Below, piece by piece: positions 48,044-59,018 of a stretch of 64,000 bases of DNA. The stretch lies in NCBI RefSeq assembly GCF_003101015.1, contig NZ_CP029206.1, forward strand, positions 1,065,001 to 1,129,000, written 5' to 3'. The translations under genes were made by a program, and so were the position numbers. Under the pieces are notes generated by a model. The model did no database searches and had not been told where the DNA came from. It saw only the letters and a program-made list of their open reading frames with translations. How positions within the stretch are numbered: position 1 is the first letter of the stretch; each line of letters begins with the position of its first letter. Source of the stretch: Actinobacillus porcitonsillarum (GTDB lineage: Bacteria > Pseudomonadota > Gammaproteobacteria > Enterobacterales > Pasteurellaceae).

Positions 48044-48666
48044 TGGCTAGTAACAATCTTAAAAAATTATTGTTATCGCCGGTAGCGGATAACAACCCGA
48101 TTGCATTACAAATCTTAGGTATCTGTTCTGCACTTGCGGTAACCACTCAGTTACAAACAGCAGTAGTAATGGCGATTGCAGTAAGTTTAGTAACAGCTTT
48201 CTCAAGTATGTTTATTTCAATGATTCGTAACTATATCCCAAATAGTATTCGTATCATTGTGCAAATGGCGATTATTGCATCGTTAGTAATTTTGGTGGAT
48301 CAAATTTTACGAGCTTATGCTTATGATCTTTCTAAACAGTTATCCGTATTCGTGGGTTTGATTATCACAAACTGTATCGTAATGGGACGTGCTGAAGCAT
48401 TTGCAATGAAATCTGCACCATTAGAAAGCTTTGTAGATGGTATCGGTAACGGTTTAGGTTACGGTGTTATTCTTGTAATCGTGGCATTCCTTCGTGAATT
48501 AATTGGTTCAGGAAAACTCTTTGGGGTAACTATTTTCCAAACGGTTCAAGATGGTGGTTGGTATCAAGCTAACGGCTTATTCTTATTAGCACCAAGTGCG
48601 TTCTTTATTATTGGCTTCTTAATCTGGGGCTTAAGAACGTGGAAACCAGAACAAGTGGAGAAATAA
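48043..48666 (+). CDS. nqrD: Na+-NQR subunit D
   Basis: This 207-aa subunit is an integral membrane protein of the NqrDE/RnfAE family with six hydrophobic helices. A conserved cysteine lies in [18 protein letters not shown], at the position that holds the membrane 2Fe-2S cluster shared with NqrE. Confidence 0.97.
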   Translation: MASNNLKKLLLSPVADNNPIALQILGICSALAVTTQLQTAVVMAIAVSLVTAFSSMFISMIRNYIPNSIRIIVQMAIIASLVILVDQILRAYAYDLSKQLSVFVGLIITNCIVMGRAEAFAMKSAPLESFVDGIGNGLGYGVILVIVAFLRELIGSGKLFGVTIFQTVQDGGWYQANGLFLLAPSAFFIIGFLIWGLRTWKPEQVEK

Positions 48667-48667
48667 G

Positions 48668-49264
48668 ATGCAAGAATTACTTAGTATTTTTGTGAAATCA
48701 GTATTCATTGAGAATATGGCGCTTTCTTTCTTCCTTGGTATGTGTACATTCCTTGCGGTGTCTAAGAAAGTATCAACAGCATTTGGTTTAGGTATTGCGG
48801 TAATTGTAGTATTAGGTATTGCTGTTCCTGCAAACCAAATTGTTTATGAAAACGTCCTAAAAGATGGTGCGCTTGTTGAAGGTGTAGATTTAAGTTTCTT
48901 AAACTTTATTACCTTCATTGGGGTAATTGCTGCATTAGTTCAGATTCTTGAAATGGTGTTGGATAAATTCTTCCCTGCACTTTATAGCGCATTAGGTATT
49001 TTCTTACCATTGATTACAGTAAACTGTGCAATTTTTGGTGCGGTATCATTCATGGTTCAACGTGAATATACGTTAGGACAATCAGTTGTTTACGGTATCG
49101 GTGCAGGTACAGGCTGGATGTTAGCAATCGTAGCACTTGCCGGTTTAACAGAAAAAATGAAATATTCTGATGTGCCTGCAGGTTTACGTGGTCTAGGCAT
49201 TACCTTTATTACCGTTGGCTTAATGGCGTTAGGCTTTATGTCATTCTCAGGTATTCAACTATAA
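48668..49264 (+). CDS. nqrE: Na+-NQR subunit E
   Basis: The 198-aa integral membrane subunit pairs with NqrD. Its conserved cysteine is in [16 protein letters not shown], and [17 protein letters not shown] holds another. Six helices are expected. nqrF follows after 10 nt. Confidence 0.97.
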   Translation: MQELLSIFVKSVFIENMALSFFLGMCTFLAVSKKVSTAFGLGIAVIVVLGIAVPANQIVYENVLKDGALVEGVDLSFLNFITFIGVIAALVQILEMVLDKFFPALYSALGIFLPLITVNCAIFGAVSFMVQREYTLGQSVVYGIGAGTGWMLAIVALAGLTEKMKYSDVPAGLRGLGITFITVGLMALGFMSFSGIQL

Positions 49265-49274
49265 GGAGTAGATT

Positions 49275-50504
49275 GTGGATAGTAATTTTATTTTCGGTAT
49301 TATCGCATTTACTGCTCTTGTATTAGTGCTTGCGGTTATTATCCTTTTCGCTAAATCGAAATTAGTTGATTCAGGCGACATTACGATCTCTATCAATGAA
49401 GATCCATCAAAAGCGATTACCTTACCGGCTGGTGGTAAATTACTTGGCGCATTAGCGAGCAAAGGCATTTTCGTTTCATCAGCTTGTGGTGGTGGTGGCT
49501 CTTGTGGTCAATGTATCGTAAAAGTGAAAAGCGGTGGTGGTGAGATTTTACCAACTGAGCTTTCACACATTACTAAGCGTGAAGCCAAAGAAGGTTATCG
49601 TCTTGCTTGCCAAGTAAACGTGAAGAGCAATATGGATGTAGAACTTCCAGAAGAGATCTTTGGCGTGAAAAAATGGCAATGTACCGTTATTTCTAACGAT
49701 AACAAAGCGACTTTCATTAAAGAGCTTAAATTAGCAATTCCAGAAGGCGAAGAAGTACCATTTCGTGCCGGTGGTTATATCCAAATTGAAGCAGATCCGC
49801 ATACAGTTAATTATAAAGACTTTGATATTCCTAAAGAATATCATGAAGACTGGGATAAATATAACTTATGGCGCTATGTTTCTAAAGTGGACGAGCCAAT
49901 TATCCGTGCTTATTCAATGGCTTCATATCCGGAAGAGAAAGGCATCATTATGCTTAACGTGCGTATTGCAACGCCTCCACCAAGCAATCCGGATGCACCT
50001 CCAGGTCAAATGTCTTCATACATTTGGTCATTAAAACCGGGTGATAAAGTAACGATTTCTGGTCCGTTTGGTGAATTCTTCGCCAAAGAAACCGATGCAG
50101 AAATGGTATTTATCGGTGGTGGTGCTGGTATGGCACCAATGCGTTCACATATCTTTGACCAATTAAAACGTTTACACTCTAAACGTAAAATGTCATTCTG
50201 GTATGGTGCACGTTCTGAGCGTGAAATGTTCTACGTTGAAGATTTCGACCAATTACAGGCAGAAAATCCAAACTTTACATGGCATGTGGCACTTTCAGAT
50301 CCACTTCCTGGTGATAGAGAAGACTACTTCCGTGGCTTTATTCATAATGTTCTTTATGAAAACTACCTGAAAAACCACGAAGCACCGGAAGACTGTGAAT
50401 ACTACATGTGCGGACCTCCGATCATGAACTCTTCTGTGATCAAGATGTTAAAAGATCTTGGTGTAGAAGATGAAAACATCTTATTAGATGACTTCGGTGG
50501 TTAA
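49275..50504 (+). CDS. nqrF: Na+-NQR subunit F, NADH dehydrogenase
   Basis: The 409-aa subunit takes electrons from NADH. It has an N-terminal membrane helix, a 2Fe-2S ferredoxin domain ([10 protein letters not shown] near 70-79 and C near 110), an FAD domain with RAYSMASYP, and an NADH domain with [12 protein letters not shown]. It starts at GTG behind AAGGAG and ends LLDDFGG as in H. influenzae. Confidence 0.98.
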   Translation: MDSNFIFGIIAFTALVLVLAVIILFAKSKLVDSGDITISINEDPSKAITLPAGGKLLGALASKGIFVSSACGGGGSCGQCIVKVKSGGGEILPTELSHITKREAKEGYRLACQVNVKSNMDVELPEEIFGVKKWQCTVISNDNKATFIKELKLAIPEGEEVPFRAGGYIQIEADPHTVNYKDFDIPKEYHEDWDKYNLWRYVSKVDEPIIRAYSMASYPEEKGIIMLNVRIATPPPSNPDAPPGQMSSYIWSLKPGDKVTISGPFGEFFAKETDAEMVFIGGGAGMAPMRSHIFDQLKRLHSKRKMSFWYGARSEREMFYVEDFDQLQAENPNFTWHVALSDPLPGDREDYFRGFIHNVLYENYLKNHEAPEDCEYYMCGPPIMNSSVIKMLKDLGVEDENILLDDFGG

Positions 50505-50529
50505 TAAACGATCTTAATAATTGAGAGAT

Positions 50530-50575
50530 AAGCGGTTAAATTTGTAAAATGTTTTGCAAATTTGACCGCTTTTAC
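50530..50575 (+). terminator. Inverted uptake-sequence terminator behind nqrF
   Basis: AAGCGGTtAAATTTG (50530-50544) and CAAATTTgACCGCTT (50557-50571) form a long stem followed by TTTT. It separates nqrF from apbE and probably lowers readthrough. Confidence 0.8.
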
Positions 50576-50656
50576 TTTACCTTTCTCAATCCCCTAACTA
50601 TCAGACTTATGCTATAATCGCCCAAGTTTTTATCTAAGATTTTGGTGAGTAAATAA

Positions 50657-51703
50657 ATGAAAAAACTCCTTTTAATTTTAACCACACTTTTTGCTTTAAC
50701 AGCGTGTAAACCAGAACCAAAACAAATTGCCTTTGAAGGTAAAACAATGGGAACAACTTACCACATTAAGTATATTGATGATGGTAGTGTGAAAAATTTA
50801 CCTAAAGCCGAAGAGGTTCAAGAACAGCTTGATCAGCTTCTTAAAACGGTAAATGATGAGATGTCCACTTACCAAAAGGACTCTCAAATTACGCAATTTA
50901 ACCAATCTCGTGAGGTAAATGTCCCTTTTAGCGTCTCTACGGATTTCGCTAAAGTGGTTGAAGAGGCAATTCGATTAAATAAAGTTACCGAAGGAGCCTT
51001 AGATGTTACCGTAGGTCCATTAGTGAATTTATGGGGGTTTGGTCCGGATAAACGTTTAAATAAAGTACCAAGTGCCGAGCAAATTGCAGAACGAGCAGCA
51101 CGAGTCGGGATTGAAAAAATTTCTGTGGCGTTTGGTGATAACGATCGCAAAAATGGTAAAGGTTTACTAACTAAAAAAGTGCCAGAGCTTTATCTTGATC
51201 TTTCTGCAATTGCAAAAGGGTTTGGCGTAGATAAACTTGCTGAACATCTTGAAAAACTTGGTTTAGCAAACTATCTTGTTGAAATCGGCGGCGAATTACG
51301 TGGTAAAGGCAATAATTTACAAGGTCAAGCGTGGAAAATTGCGATAGAGCAACCAACCTTTGCACAAGGTCAAGCGGCTCAAATTACCGTGCCATTACAC
51401 AATTTAGGTATGGCAACTTCAGGAAATTATCGTAATTATTTTGAAGATGAACAAGGCAATCGCTTATCACATATTATTGATCCGAAAGCATTAGAGCCTG
51501 TTCGCCACAATTTAGCCTCAATCACGGTTCTTGCACCAACAACAATGACCGCTGATGGCTTATCCACAGGGCTTTTTGTTCTAGGGGCAGAAAAAGCGCT
51601 TGAAGTCGCAGAGCGTGAAAAATTACCTGTTTTCTTAATTATTAAAAACGGGGAGACATTTGAGACACAAATGTCGAGCGAATTTAAGAAACTCATTAAC
51701 TAA
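50657..51703 (+). CDS. apbE: FMN transferase ApbE
   Basis: The 348-aa periplasmic lipoprotein attaches FMN from FAD to threonines of NqrB and NqrC. The signal peptide ends in the lipobox LTACKP (Cys at about residue 17). The ApbE domain has GKTMGTTYHIKY near 28, LDLSAIAKGFGVD near 180 and ATSGNYRNYFEDE. Its position behind nqrF fits this role. Confidence 0.96.
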   Translation: MKKLLLILTTLFALTACKPEPKQIAFEGKTMGTTYHIKYIDDGSVKNLPKAEEVQEQLDQLLKTVNDEMSTYQKDSQITQFNQSREVNVPFSVSTDFAKVVEEAIRLNKVTEGALDVTVGPLVNLWGFGPDKRLNKVPSAEQIAERAARVGIEKISVAFGDNDRKNGKGLLTKKVPELYLDLSAIAKGFGVDKLAEHLEKLGLANYLVEIGGELRGKGNNLQGQAWKIAIEQPTFAQGQAAQITVPLHNLGMATSGNYRNYFEDEQGNRLSHIIDPKALEPVRHNLASITVLAPTTMTADGLSTGLFVLGAEKALEVAEREKLPVFLIIKNGETFETQMSSEFKKLIN

Positions 51704-51716
51704 TCGTGGAGTAAAT

Positions 51717-51968
51717 ATGGAAACGATATTATTAACTTTTGGCTTTTTTATTGCGGTAATTTTTGCCATGTCGATTGGCTTTATCATTAAAGGTAAAACA
51801 ATCAAAGGCAGTTGCGGTGGGATCACTGCATTAGGTATGAAAAAAATGTGCGATTGCGAAGAACCTTGCGATAATCTGAAATCAAAAATCGCAGATGGTA
51901 CAGCAGATCCTAACGAAGTTGCTCGTTTTGAAAAGAAAGCCGAGCCACAATTCTACGAAGTAAAATAA
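51717..51968 (+). CDS. nqrM: Na+-NQR maturation protein NqrM
   Basis: The 83-aa protein has one N-terminal membrane helix (METILLTFGFFIAVIFAMS) and a DUF539 domain with four cysteines (GSCGG and CDCEEPC). NqrM is needed to assemble the NqrD/E iron centre. It starts at the ATG behind GGAG; the frame is open 19 codons further up, inside apbE. Confidence 0.95.
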   Translation: METILLTFGFFIAVIFAMSIGFIIKGKTIKGSCGGITALGMKKMCDCEEPCDNLKSKIADGTADPNEVARFEKKAEPQFYEVK

Positions 51969-51978
51969 TGTGATATAT

Positions 51979-52022
51979 CAAGCGGTTAAATTTGTAAAAA
52001 TTTTTGCAAAAATAACCGCTTG
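51979..52022. repeat. Inverted uptake-sequence pair between nqrM and mnmA
   Basis: CAAGCGGTTA (51979-51988) and TAACCGCTTG (52013-52022) are perfectly complementary, with TTTTTGCAAAAA in the loop. It has no T run behind, so it may be an mRNA 3' stabiliser as well as a terminator. Confidence 0.7.
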
Positions 52023-52087
52023 CGGTATATCCATATCCTTTTTTAATCATAACGTGCTTCGCCTTTAACGAAGTAAACGGGAGAACT

Positions 52088-53257
52088 ATGTCAAATTCTA
52101 ATCTATTACAATCATCTACTTATGATTCACATTTTCCGCCTTTAACGGAAGAACAGCGTGCTGAAAATGCCAAGAAAAAAGTTATTATCGGTATGTCCGG
52201 CGGGGTGGACTCCTCGGTTTCGGCTTTTATTCTTCAACAGCAAGGCTACCAAGTTGAAGGCTTATTTATGAAAAACTGGGAAGAAGATGATGATACTGAT
52301 TATTGTACTGCGGCGGCTGATTTAGCAGATGCCCAAGCCGTTGCGGATAAACTCGGTATGAAGCTACATAAAATTAATTTTGCCGCAGAGTATTGGGATA
52401 ATGTTTTTGAACACTTTTTAAGTGAATATAAAGCAGGGCGTACTCCAAATCCGGATATTTTGTGTAATAAAGAAATTAAATTTAAAGCATTTTTAGAATA
52501 TGCAGCAGAAGATCTTGGTGCAGATTATATTGCAACCGGGCATTATGTCCGCCGTTCGGGCGATGATGAGAATGCGCAACTTTTACGTGGTTTAGATACG
52601 AACAAAGATCAGAGTTACTTCCTTTACGCATTAAGTAAAAAGCAAGTGGGGCAAAGCCTTTTCCCCGTTGGCGAAATTGAGAAGCCAATTGTGCGTAAAA
52701 TCGCAGAAGATCTCGAGCTTGCCACAGCGAAGAAGAAAGATTCAACCGGCATTTGCTTTATTGGAGAGCGTAAATTTAAAGATTTCTTAGCTCGTTTTCT
52801 GCCAGCGCAACCGGGTGAGATCAGAACGGTAGATGGCAAAGTCGTTGGTCGCCACGATGGGTTAATGTATCACACACTAGGGCAACGTAAAGGGCTTGGC
52901 ATTGGTGGTGTGAAAGGGTTAAGTGAAGAGCCATTTTATGTGGTAGAAAAAGACCTCATCAATAATGTGTTAGTGGTTGCTCAGGGACATGATAACTCAG
53001 CTTTACTTTCAACCGGATTGATTGCCAGCCAGTTAAATTGGGTTGATTTGCAGCCAATTCGTGAAAACTTACGCTGTACGGTAAAAACGCGTTATCGCCA
53101 AGAGGATATTCCGTGCGAAATCCACCCGATTGATGATAATACGATTCGTGTGATGTTTGACGAACCACAAATCGCGGTAACCCCAGGGCAATCCGCCGTA
53201 TTTTATTTAGGCGAGGTTTGCTTAGGTGGCGGAATCATTGAAGAACAATTGAAGTAA
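52088..53257 (+). CDS. mnmA: tRNA 2-thiouridylase MnmA
   Basis: The 389-aa enzyme thiolates U34 of tRNA-Lys, -Glu and -Gln. The PP-loop is [10 protein letters not shown] (about residues 35-44). The catalytic cysteines lie in [11 protein letters not shown] and [14 protein letters not shown]. It has about 25 more N-terminal residues than E. coli MnmA, as in H. influenzae. Confidence 0.97.
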   Translation: MSNSNLLQSSTYDSHFPPLTEEQRAENAKKKVIIGMSGGVDSSVSAFILQQQGYQVEGLFMKNWEEDDDTDYCTAAADLADAQAVADKLGMKLHKINFAAEYWDNVFEHFLSEYKAGRTPNPDILCNKEIKFKAFLEYAAEDLGADYIATGHYVRRSGDDENAQLLRGLDTNKDQSYFLYALSKKQVGQSLFPVGEIEKPIVRKIAEDLELATAKKKDSTGICFIGERKFKDFLARFLPAQPGEIRTVDGKVVGRHDGLMYHTLGQRKGLGIGGVKGLSEEPFYVVEKDLINNVLVVAQGHDNSALLSTGLIASQLNWVDLQPIRENLRCTVKTRYRQEDIPCEIHPIDDNTIRVMFDEPQIAVTPGQSAVFYLGEVCLGGGIIEEQLK

Positions 53258-53270
53258 GTGGTTGCTTAAA

Positions 53271-53750
53271 ATGTTAGATATTGTGTTATATGAACCTGAA
53301 ATTCCACAAAATAGTGGGAATATTATTCGTCTTTGTGCTAACTGTGGCTTTCGCTTACATATGATTGAGCCTTTAGGCTTTACGTGGGACGATAAAAAAT
53401 TGAAACGCTCCGGTTTGGATTATCACGAGTTTGTCGATATTCAGAAATATAAAAATTTTGATGATTTTTTAGATCGAGCTAAGCCTAAACGTTTATTTGC
53501 GCTTACTACCAAAGGCGAGCCTAATCATAGTGATGTACATTATGAATTGGGCGATTTTTTGATGTTTGGACCTGAAAGCCGTGGGATTCCAAAAGCGATT
53601 TTAGATACGTTACCGATGTCGCAAAAAATCCGTATCCCAATGTGTAAAGATAGTCGTAGTATGAATTTATCTAATTCGGTCGCTGTTGTCGTCTATGAAG
53701 CGTGGCGACAATTTGGCTATGCTAATGCAGTACCGAGACAACCTATTTAA
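53271..53750 (+). CDS. trmL: tRNA (cytidine(34)-2'-O)-methyltransferase TrmL
   Basis: The 159-aa SPOUT methyltransferase methylates the ribose at position 34 of tRNA-Leu. It matches H. influenzae HI0766 ([28 protein letters not shown], and [17 protein letters not shown]). I use the ATG; the frame is open from a TTG three codons earlier. It is 13 nt behind mnmA and no clear SD is seen, so coupled translation is likely. Confidence 0.94.
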   Translation: MLDIVLYEPEIPQNSGNIIRLCANCGFRLHMIEPLGFTWDDKKLKRSGLDYHEFVDIQKYKNFDDFLDRAKPKRLFALTTKGEPNHSDVHYELGDFLMFGPESRGIPKAILDTLPMSQKIRIPMCKDSRSMNLSNSVAVVVYEAWRQFGYANAVPRQPI

Positions 53751-53774
53751 TTAAATTTTTTAGGTAAAATATTT

Positions 53775-54296
53775 ATGAGTAGAGAATTACAAACGAGACA
53801 GAGCATTTTAGGTAATATTATTTTTGCCAGCCGTTGGTTACAACTGCCAATTTATTTAGGCTTGATTATTGTGCAAGGTATTTATGCCTATAAATTTACG
53901 AAATCGCTTTATAGCCTTATCATGAATCTGAATGAGATGGATTCAGACACCATTATGTTGGCAGTGTTGAATTTAATCGATGTTGTCATGATTGCAAACC
54001 TGTTGGTTATGGTAATTGTTGGTGGATATGAAACCTTTGTTTCAAAACTTAATGTTGATGAGCATCCAGATCAACCAGAATGGCTAGATCACGTGAATTC
54101 GACTATTTTGAAAGTAAAACTTTCAATGGCAATTATCAGTATTTCATCTATCCATTTATTACAAACATTTATTAACGCTCATAAGCTTGCGGATAAAACA
54201 ATTATGTGGGAAGTGATTATTCATATCGCTTTTATTATTTCAGCGATTGCGATGGCGCATATTGATCGTGTACTGAATAGTGCGCATAAACATTAG
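53775..54296 (+). CDS. yqhA: YqhA family membrane protein (UPF0114)
   Basis: The 173-aa inner-membrane protein has four hydrophobic segments. Family hallmarks are the start [14 protein letters not shown], the [24 protein letters not shown] block and [11 protein letters not shown]. The function is unknown. It is 24 nt behind trmL and probably cotranscribed. Confidence 0.9.
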   Translation: MSRELQTRQSILGNIIFASRWLQLPIYLGLIIVQGIYAYKFTKSLYSLIMNLNEMDSDTIMLAVLNLIDVVMIANLLVMVIVGGYETFVSKLNVDEHPDQPEWLDHVNSTILKVKLSMAIISISSIHLLQTFINAHKLADKTIMWEVIIHIAFIISAIAMAHIDRVLNSAHKH

Positions 54297-54384
54297 ACCT
54301 ATTGCAACAATTTAACATCTTTTGTAAAAAGTGATTAGAATTAGCCCGCTTGTATTTTAACTTTTAAGAATTAAGGAACAGATG

Positions 54385-55755
54385 ATGACTAAACATTACG
54401 ACTATATTGCGATTGGCGGTGGTTCAGGTGGTATTGCTTCTATTAACCGAGCGGCGAGCTATGGAAAAAAATGTGCCATTATTGAAGCAAAACATTTAGG
54501 TGGCACTTGTGTAAATGTGGGCTGTGTGCCTAAAAAAGTGATGTTTTATGGCGCACAAGTGGCAGAAGCGATTAACCACTATGCACCTGATTATGGTTTT
54601 GATGTGAGCGTCAATCAGTTTGATTATGCTAAATTAGTCGAAAGCCGTGAAGCCTACATTAGTCGAATTCACATCTCTTATAATAATGTGTTGGCAAAAA
54701 ATAATGTAGATGTGCTAAATGGTTTCGCCAAATTTAAAGATGCGAAAACGATTGAAGTCAGTTATGCCGATGGTTCATCAGAATTAGTTACTGCAGATCA
54801 TATTTTGATCGCAACAGGTGGTCGCCCAAGTATTCCAAACGTAAAAGGGGCAGAATATGGGATTGATTCTAATGGCGTGTTTGCTTTAACTTCGCTACCA
54901 AAAAGTGTTGCGATTGTGGGAGCAGGTTATATTGCAGTGGAATTGGCCGGGGTATTAAGAAGCTTTGGCGTAGAAACGCACTTATTTGTTCGCCAACATG
55001 CGCCATTACGTAGCCAAGATCCGCTGATTGTAGATACGCTATTAGAAGTATTTGAGCAAGACGGTATTCAATTACATACGCAAGCGATTCCGCAAGAAGT
55101 GATTAAAAACAGCGATGGATCTTTAACTTTAAAATTAGAAGATGGTCGTGAAACTCACACTGAAATGCTAATTTGGGCAATTGGTCGTGAGCCGGCAACG
55201 GATGTGATCAATTTAGAGGTAACGGGCGTTGCAACAAATGAACGTGGCTTTATTAAGGTTGATAAATTCCAAAATACCAATGTTGAAGGCATTTATGCGG
55301 TAGGCGATATTATTGAAGGTGGAATTGAATTGACACCGGTTGCAGTTGCAGCAGGCCGCCGTTTGTCAGAACGCTTATTCAATAATAAGCCTAATGAACA
55401 TTTAGATTATAACCTTGTTCCAACGGTTGTATTCAGCCACCCACCTATCGGCACAGTTGGTTTAACCGAGCCACAAGCCATTGCACAATATGGGGCAGAA
55501 AATGTGAAGGTTTACAAATCGTCTTTCACACCAATGTATAGTGCTGTAACCCAACATCGCCAGCCTTGCCGTATGAAATTAGTATGCGCAGGTAAAGATG
55601 AAAAAATTGTCGGTTTACACGGCATTGGTTTTGGCGTGGACGAGATGATTCAAGGTTTTGCTGTTGCCATCAAAATGGGGGCAACCAAAGCAGATTTTGA
55701 TAATACTGTTGCAATTCACCCGACAGGTTCAGAAGAATTTGTTACAATGCGATAA
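54385..55755 (+). CDS. gor: Glutathione reductase
   Basis: The 456-aa flavoenzyme reduces glutathione disulphide with NADPH. It has an FAD motif ([16 protein letters not shown]), the redox-active disulphide in [13 protein letters not shown], the NADPH fold ([14 protein letters not shown]) and the C-terminal [10 protein letters not shown] with the catalytic His. Of two adjacent ATGs the second is better spaced from AAGGAA and matches the E. coli start [12 protein letters not shown]. Confidence 0.97.
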   Translation: MTKHYDYIAIGGGSGGIASINRAASYGKKCAIIEAKHLGGTCVNVGCVPKKVMFYGAQVAEAINHYAPDYGFDVSVNQFDYAKLVESREAYISRIHISYNNVLAKNNVDVLNGFAKFKDAKTIEVSYADGSSELVTADHILIATGGRPSIPNVKGAEYGIDSNGVFALTSLPKSVAIVGAGYIAVELAGVLRSFGVETHLFVRQHAPLRSQDPLIVDTLLEVFEQDGIQLHTQAIPQEVIKNSDGSLTLKLEDGRETHTEMLIWAIGREPATDVINLEVTGVATNERGFIKVDKFQNTNVEGIYAVGDIIEGGIELTPVAVAAGRRLSERLFNNKPNEHLDYNLVPTVVFSHPPIGTVGLTEPQAIAQYGAENVKVYKSSFTPMYSAVTQHRQPCRMKLVCAGKDEKIVGLHGIGFGVDEMIQGFAVAIKMGATKADFDNTVAIHPTGSEEFVTMR

Positions 55756-55771
55756 TTTTTATACAGAAGAG

Positions 55772-55803
55772 AAACCCTATATAAACTATATAGGGTTTAC
55801 TAC
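55772..55803 (+). terminator. Terminator of gor
   Basis: AAACCCTATATA (55772-55783) and TATATAGGGTTT (55787-55798) form a perfect stem. The following T run is short. Confidence 0.7.
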
Positions 55804-55876
55804 GTTTTCTATTTAAAATTTTGCAGATAGTGTTTTGGCAATTTTGTACTCGGATTATCTTATAGGACATAAATTT

Positions 55877-56731
55877 ATGAATAAAATCTTGGCTTTTTGT
55901 GGCTTAAGTTTCATTTTCTTTATTTCATCTTGTGATCGCTCAATTGAATCTCGATTAAGTGAACAAGAAATCAATACAAATAGAGCTGATAATGAGGTAG
56001 AAAAAGCAGAAGAAAAAATGATTACAACTGAAAAAAGTAGTCAGAGTATTGAAAACAATAAGGTTGGAAATCATTCATTAGTCCCAAATGAGGCTAAAGT
56101 AACTCCGGAAAGCAAATCTAATATTGAAATGGTTTTACCAGAAAAAACAAAAATAGTCTCTAATAAAATGGAAGAAACTAAAACCGAAAAAGATCATTCT
56201 GTTTTAACAAGTGAAGAGTCTCGTAGTACGATTAAAAGCATATCTAAACAAGATAAAATAGAAGCTCTGCCTAAAGGAACAAAAAATCCAAGAATTGAGA
56301 CATCTTTAGCTAAGGCAGAAGAAAATAAAAAAGGGCAAGCTAAAAGAAGTGCACCAATAGAGGTTAAAAAGCAGCCTCAGACAACTAAAGTGGATAAACA
56401 AAGCAAAATTGAAGCTACAACAGTGGCAACGAAGGAAAATAATCAAGTAGTTAAACAAAATAAAACGGATACTACAATTAAAGAAGATAAATCCGCACTC
56501 AAAAACCAAATTTCGAAGGTTAATAAAAAAATACCTGAAAATGATGGTACCTACGAAGATGGGAAACTTGTGAGTAATTTCTCCGAGGAAGAATTACGTT
56601 TAGGTGCTCAAAAGCCATTATCCAAAGAAGAGATTAAATATTTCAAACTGCAATGTCGTTATGCATTGATGTCAGAACAAGATATCATTGAGAATGGTTG
56701 TCAGAGTAAAAAAGTAGCAATTTCTCGTTAA
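55877..56731 (+). CDS. Unassigned charged lipoprotein
   Basis: The 284-aa product starts at an ATG behind AGGAC, giving MNKILAFCGLSFIFFISSC, a signal peptide with the lipobox ISSC (cysteine at residue 19). An open frame 14 codons longer lacks an SD. The body (about residues 25-230) is low-complexity and rich in Lys, Glu, Ser and Thr with KxxE patterns, so it is probably extended or disordered. A small C-terminal part has two cysteines (LQCRYALMSEQDIIENGCQS) and seems to be the folded region. No family is recognised. It is flanked by terminators and stands alone. Confidence 0.8.
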   Translation: MNKILAFCGLSFIFFISSCDRSIESRLSEQEINTNRADNEVEKAEEKMITTEKSSQSIENNKVGNHSLVPNEAKVTPESKSNIEMVLPEKTKIVSNKMEETKTEKDHSVLTSEESRSTIKSISKQDKIEALPKGTKNPRIETSLAKAEENKKGQAKRSAPIEVKKQPQTTKVDKQSKIEATTVATKENNQVVKQNKTDTTIKEDKSALKNQISKVNKKIPENDGTYEDGKLVSNFSEEELRLGAQKPLSKEEIKYFKLQCRYALMSEQDIIENGCQSKKVAISR

Positions 56732-56737
56732 TTTTAA

Positions 56738-56767
56738 ATAGCACAAAGTCATTTGTGCTATTTTTTT
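56738..56767 (+). terminator. Terminator of the charged lipoprotein gene
   Basis: AATAGCACAAA and TTTGTGCTATT form a stem over GTCA, followed by seven T. It is strong and closes the region just before the trp promoter. Confidence 0.9.
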
Positions 56768-56776
56768 ATGAAGAGC

Positions 56777-56812
56777 TTGACAAAAGTGTTTTGTACTAGT
56801 TTAATAGTACAA
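56777..56812 (+). promoter_or_regulatory. trp promoter with TrpR operator
   Basis: TTGACA (56777-56782) and TTTAAT (56800-56805) are 17 nt apart. TTGTACTA (56791-56798) and TAGTACAA (56805-56812) are perfect inverted arms overlapping the -10, matching the TrpR consensus with its GTACTAGTT core. Only about 28 nt separate the operator from the trpE ATG, so there is no room for a leader peptide attenuator. Confidence 0.93.
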
Positions 56813-56839
56813 AATCATAAGCCAAAAGGATAATAAAAA

Positions 56840-58384
56840 ATGGCAGTGCAAATTCAACAAACCTCCATTCCTTATTTTGCGGATACCACTTCCCTTTATC
56901 ACACACTATGCGGCAATCGTCCGCATACCTTATTGCTGGATTCAGCAGAAATTCAAAGCAAAAATAGCCTAAAAAGCCTGCTCTTTGCTCAATCTGCGCT
57001 ACATATTTCTTGTATGGGGCAAACAGTTTATTTTGAACCGCTAACCCCAAATGGCAAAGCAGTTATTCCACAAATTAAAACAGCATTAGAAAATTTAGCA
57101 CCTGCGCCAATTTGCGAAATTTGCTCTGAATCTAACTGCTTGCAAGCGGATTTCCCGTCTATTCCTCTTCATTTAGATGAAGATAGCAAACTTAAAACAA
57201 CAACTATTTTTGATGCACTACGTGTTGTGAGCCAATTATTTAAAGAGACTGAATTTCCTATCTATTTAGGTGGGCTGTTTAGCTATGATTTGGTGGCAAA
57301 TTTTATTCCAATGGAAGGTATTTCGCTCAGTGATGATGGCTTAAGTTGCCCGGATTATAGCTTTTATTTGGCGGAGCAGTTGGTCTTTATCGATCATCAA
57401 ACCGAGCAAGCAACTTTGCACACCTTCTGTTTTGATCCGAATGAACAAGCTCATTTGCAACAAAAAGCGGTCGAATTTACCGACAAATTAGCAAATATCG
57501 AGCCTTTTGATATCACGTCTGAAAAAGTTGAGGCTGAAGTCCAAGAGAATTTAGATGATGAGGCATTTAAGCAGATCGTTTGCGATCTTAAACATCACAT
57601 CAACATCGGCGATGTCTTCCAAATCGTACCTTCTCGCCGTTTTAGTTTGCCTTGCCCGAATACACTTGCGGCATATCGCCAGCTGAAAATCAATAATCCA
57701 AGCCCTTATATGTTCTATATGCAAGGCGAAAACTTTACGCTGTTTGGCGCTTCGCCGGAAAGTGCATTGAAATACGCAGAGCATAACCGCCAACTTGAGA
57801 TTTACCCTATTGCCGGTTCTCGCCCTCGTGGCTTTGATGAAAACGGCAATATTGATTTAGAGTTGGATTCTCGCTTAGAGCTAGAACTTCGTTTAGATCA
57901 AAAAGAGTTGGCAGAGCATTTAATGCTAGTGGATTTAGCCCGTAATGATGTGGCTCGAGTAAGTCAATCCGGCACACGCAAAGTGGTGGATTTAATGCAA
58001 ATCGACCGCTATTCGCAAATTATGCACTTAGTTTCTCGAGTAGTAGGAACGCTTCGTACTGATTTAGACGCACTGCACGCTTATCAAGCCTGTATGAATA
58101 TGGGCACGCTTACCGGTGCGCCAAAAATCAAAGCAATGCAATTGATTTATCAATTTGAAAAACAAAAACGGCATAGTTACGGCGGAGCGGTGGGCTACCT
58201 TACTTCTGAAGGCAATTTAGACACCTGTATCGTGATTCGCTCCGCTTTCGTGCAAAACGGAACGGCGTATGTTCAAGCCGGTTGTGGTGAGGTGCTGGAT
58301 TCCGATCCGCAATTAGAAGCAGACGAAACCCGCCACAAAGCAAGAGCGGTGCTAAAAGCAATTCAACAAGTTAATCAAGGTTAG
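56840..58384 (+). CDS. trpE: Anthranilate synthase component I
   Basis: The 514-aa subunit makes anthranilate from chorismate with ammonia from TrpG. The N-terminal feedback site region has LLDSAEIQSKNS near residue 37 and NPSPYMFYM near 290. The catalytic C-terminus has LDLELRLDQ-like and GTLTGAPKIKAMQLI motifs. It is the first gene of trpEGD under TrpR control. Confidence 0.97.
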   Translation: MAVQIQQTSIPYFADTTSLYHTLCGNRPHTLLLDSAEIQSKNSLKSLLFAQSALHISCMGQTVYFEPLTPNGKAVIPQIKTALENLAPAPICEICSESNCLQADFPSIPLHLDEDSKLKTTTIFDALRVVSQLFKETEFPIYLGGLFSYDLVANFIPMEGISLSDDGLSCPDYSFYLAEQLVFIDHQTEQATLHTFCFDPNEQAHLQQKAVEFTDKLANIEPFDITSEKVEAEVQENLDDEAFKQIVCDLKHHINIGDVFQIVPSRRFSLPCPNTLAAYRQLKINNPSPYMFYMQGENFTLFGASPESALKYAEHNRQLEIYPIAGSRPRGFDENGNIDLELDSRLELELRLDQKELAEHLMLVDLARNDVARVSQSGTRKVVDLMQIDRYSQIMHLVSRVVGTLRTDLDALHAYQACMNMGTLTGAPKIKAMQLIYQFEKQKRHSYGGAVGYLTSEGNLDTCIVIRSAFVQNGTAYVQAGCGEVLDSDPQLEADETRHKARAVLKAIQQVNQG

Positions 58385-58398
58385 GCAAGGAGGAAAAA

Positions 58399-58983
58399 AT
58401 GGCAAATATACTTTTCGTGGATAATTTTGATTCCTTTACTTACAACCTTGTCGATCAGTTTAGAGAATTAGGTCATCAAGTTACGATTTTCCGCAACGAC
58501 TATCCACTGCAAGATTTTTTAGCCAAAGCACAGAATACCGAAGATTGCTTGGTAGCACTCTCTCCCGGGCCGGGTAATCCAGCAGAGGCTGGCAATCTAT
58601 TGGCAATTATTCAGCAGTTAAAAGGAAAAGTCCCGATGATCGGTATTTGCTTAGGACACCAAGCGATTATCGAAGCCTTAGGCGGCGAAGTAGTGCATAC
58701 CGGCACAGTTCTGCATGGCAAGGTGTCTAAAATCGAACACGATAATCAAGCGATGTTTGCTGGGATCAACAATCCAATGCCGGTGGCTCGCTACCACTCG
58801 TTAATGGGCGATAAACTCCCCGAAGAATTGGAAGTGAATGCGTGGTTTGGGCATATTGTGATGGCAATCCGCCATAAAACATTGCCGATTTGCGGTTTCC
58901 AATTTCATCCCGAATCTATTTTGACGGTGGAAGGCACAAAATTACTCAAACAAGCGATTGAATGGCTTATCAAACAAAAATAA
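58399..58983 (+). CDS. trpG: Anthranilate synthase glutaminase component
   Basis: The 194-aa class I glutamine amidotransferase supplies ammonia to TrpE. It has [11 protein letters not shown], the nucleophile cysteine in [10 protein letters not shown], and the His-Glu pair in [10 protein letters not shown]. It is a separate gene, not fused to trpD as in E. coli. SD AGGAGG precedes it. Confidence 0.97.
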   Translation: MANILFVDNFDSFTYNLVDQFRELGHQVTIFRNDYPLQDFLAKAQNTEDCLVALSPGPGNPAEAGNLLAIIQQLKGKVPMIGICLGHQAIIEALGGEVVHTGTVLHGKVSKIEHDNQAMFAGINNPMPVARYHSLMGDKLPEELEVNAWFGHIVMAIRHKTLPICGFQFHPESILTVEGTKLLKQAIEWLIKQK

Positions 58984-59018
58984 TATTTTGCACTCAATCG
59001 AATAATAAGGAAGAACAT

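Noticed and set aside
56812..56840. trp leader peptide and attenuator
   Set aside because: Only 28 nt are available and no Trp codons or stem pairs occur.
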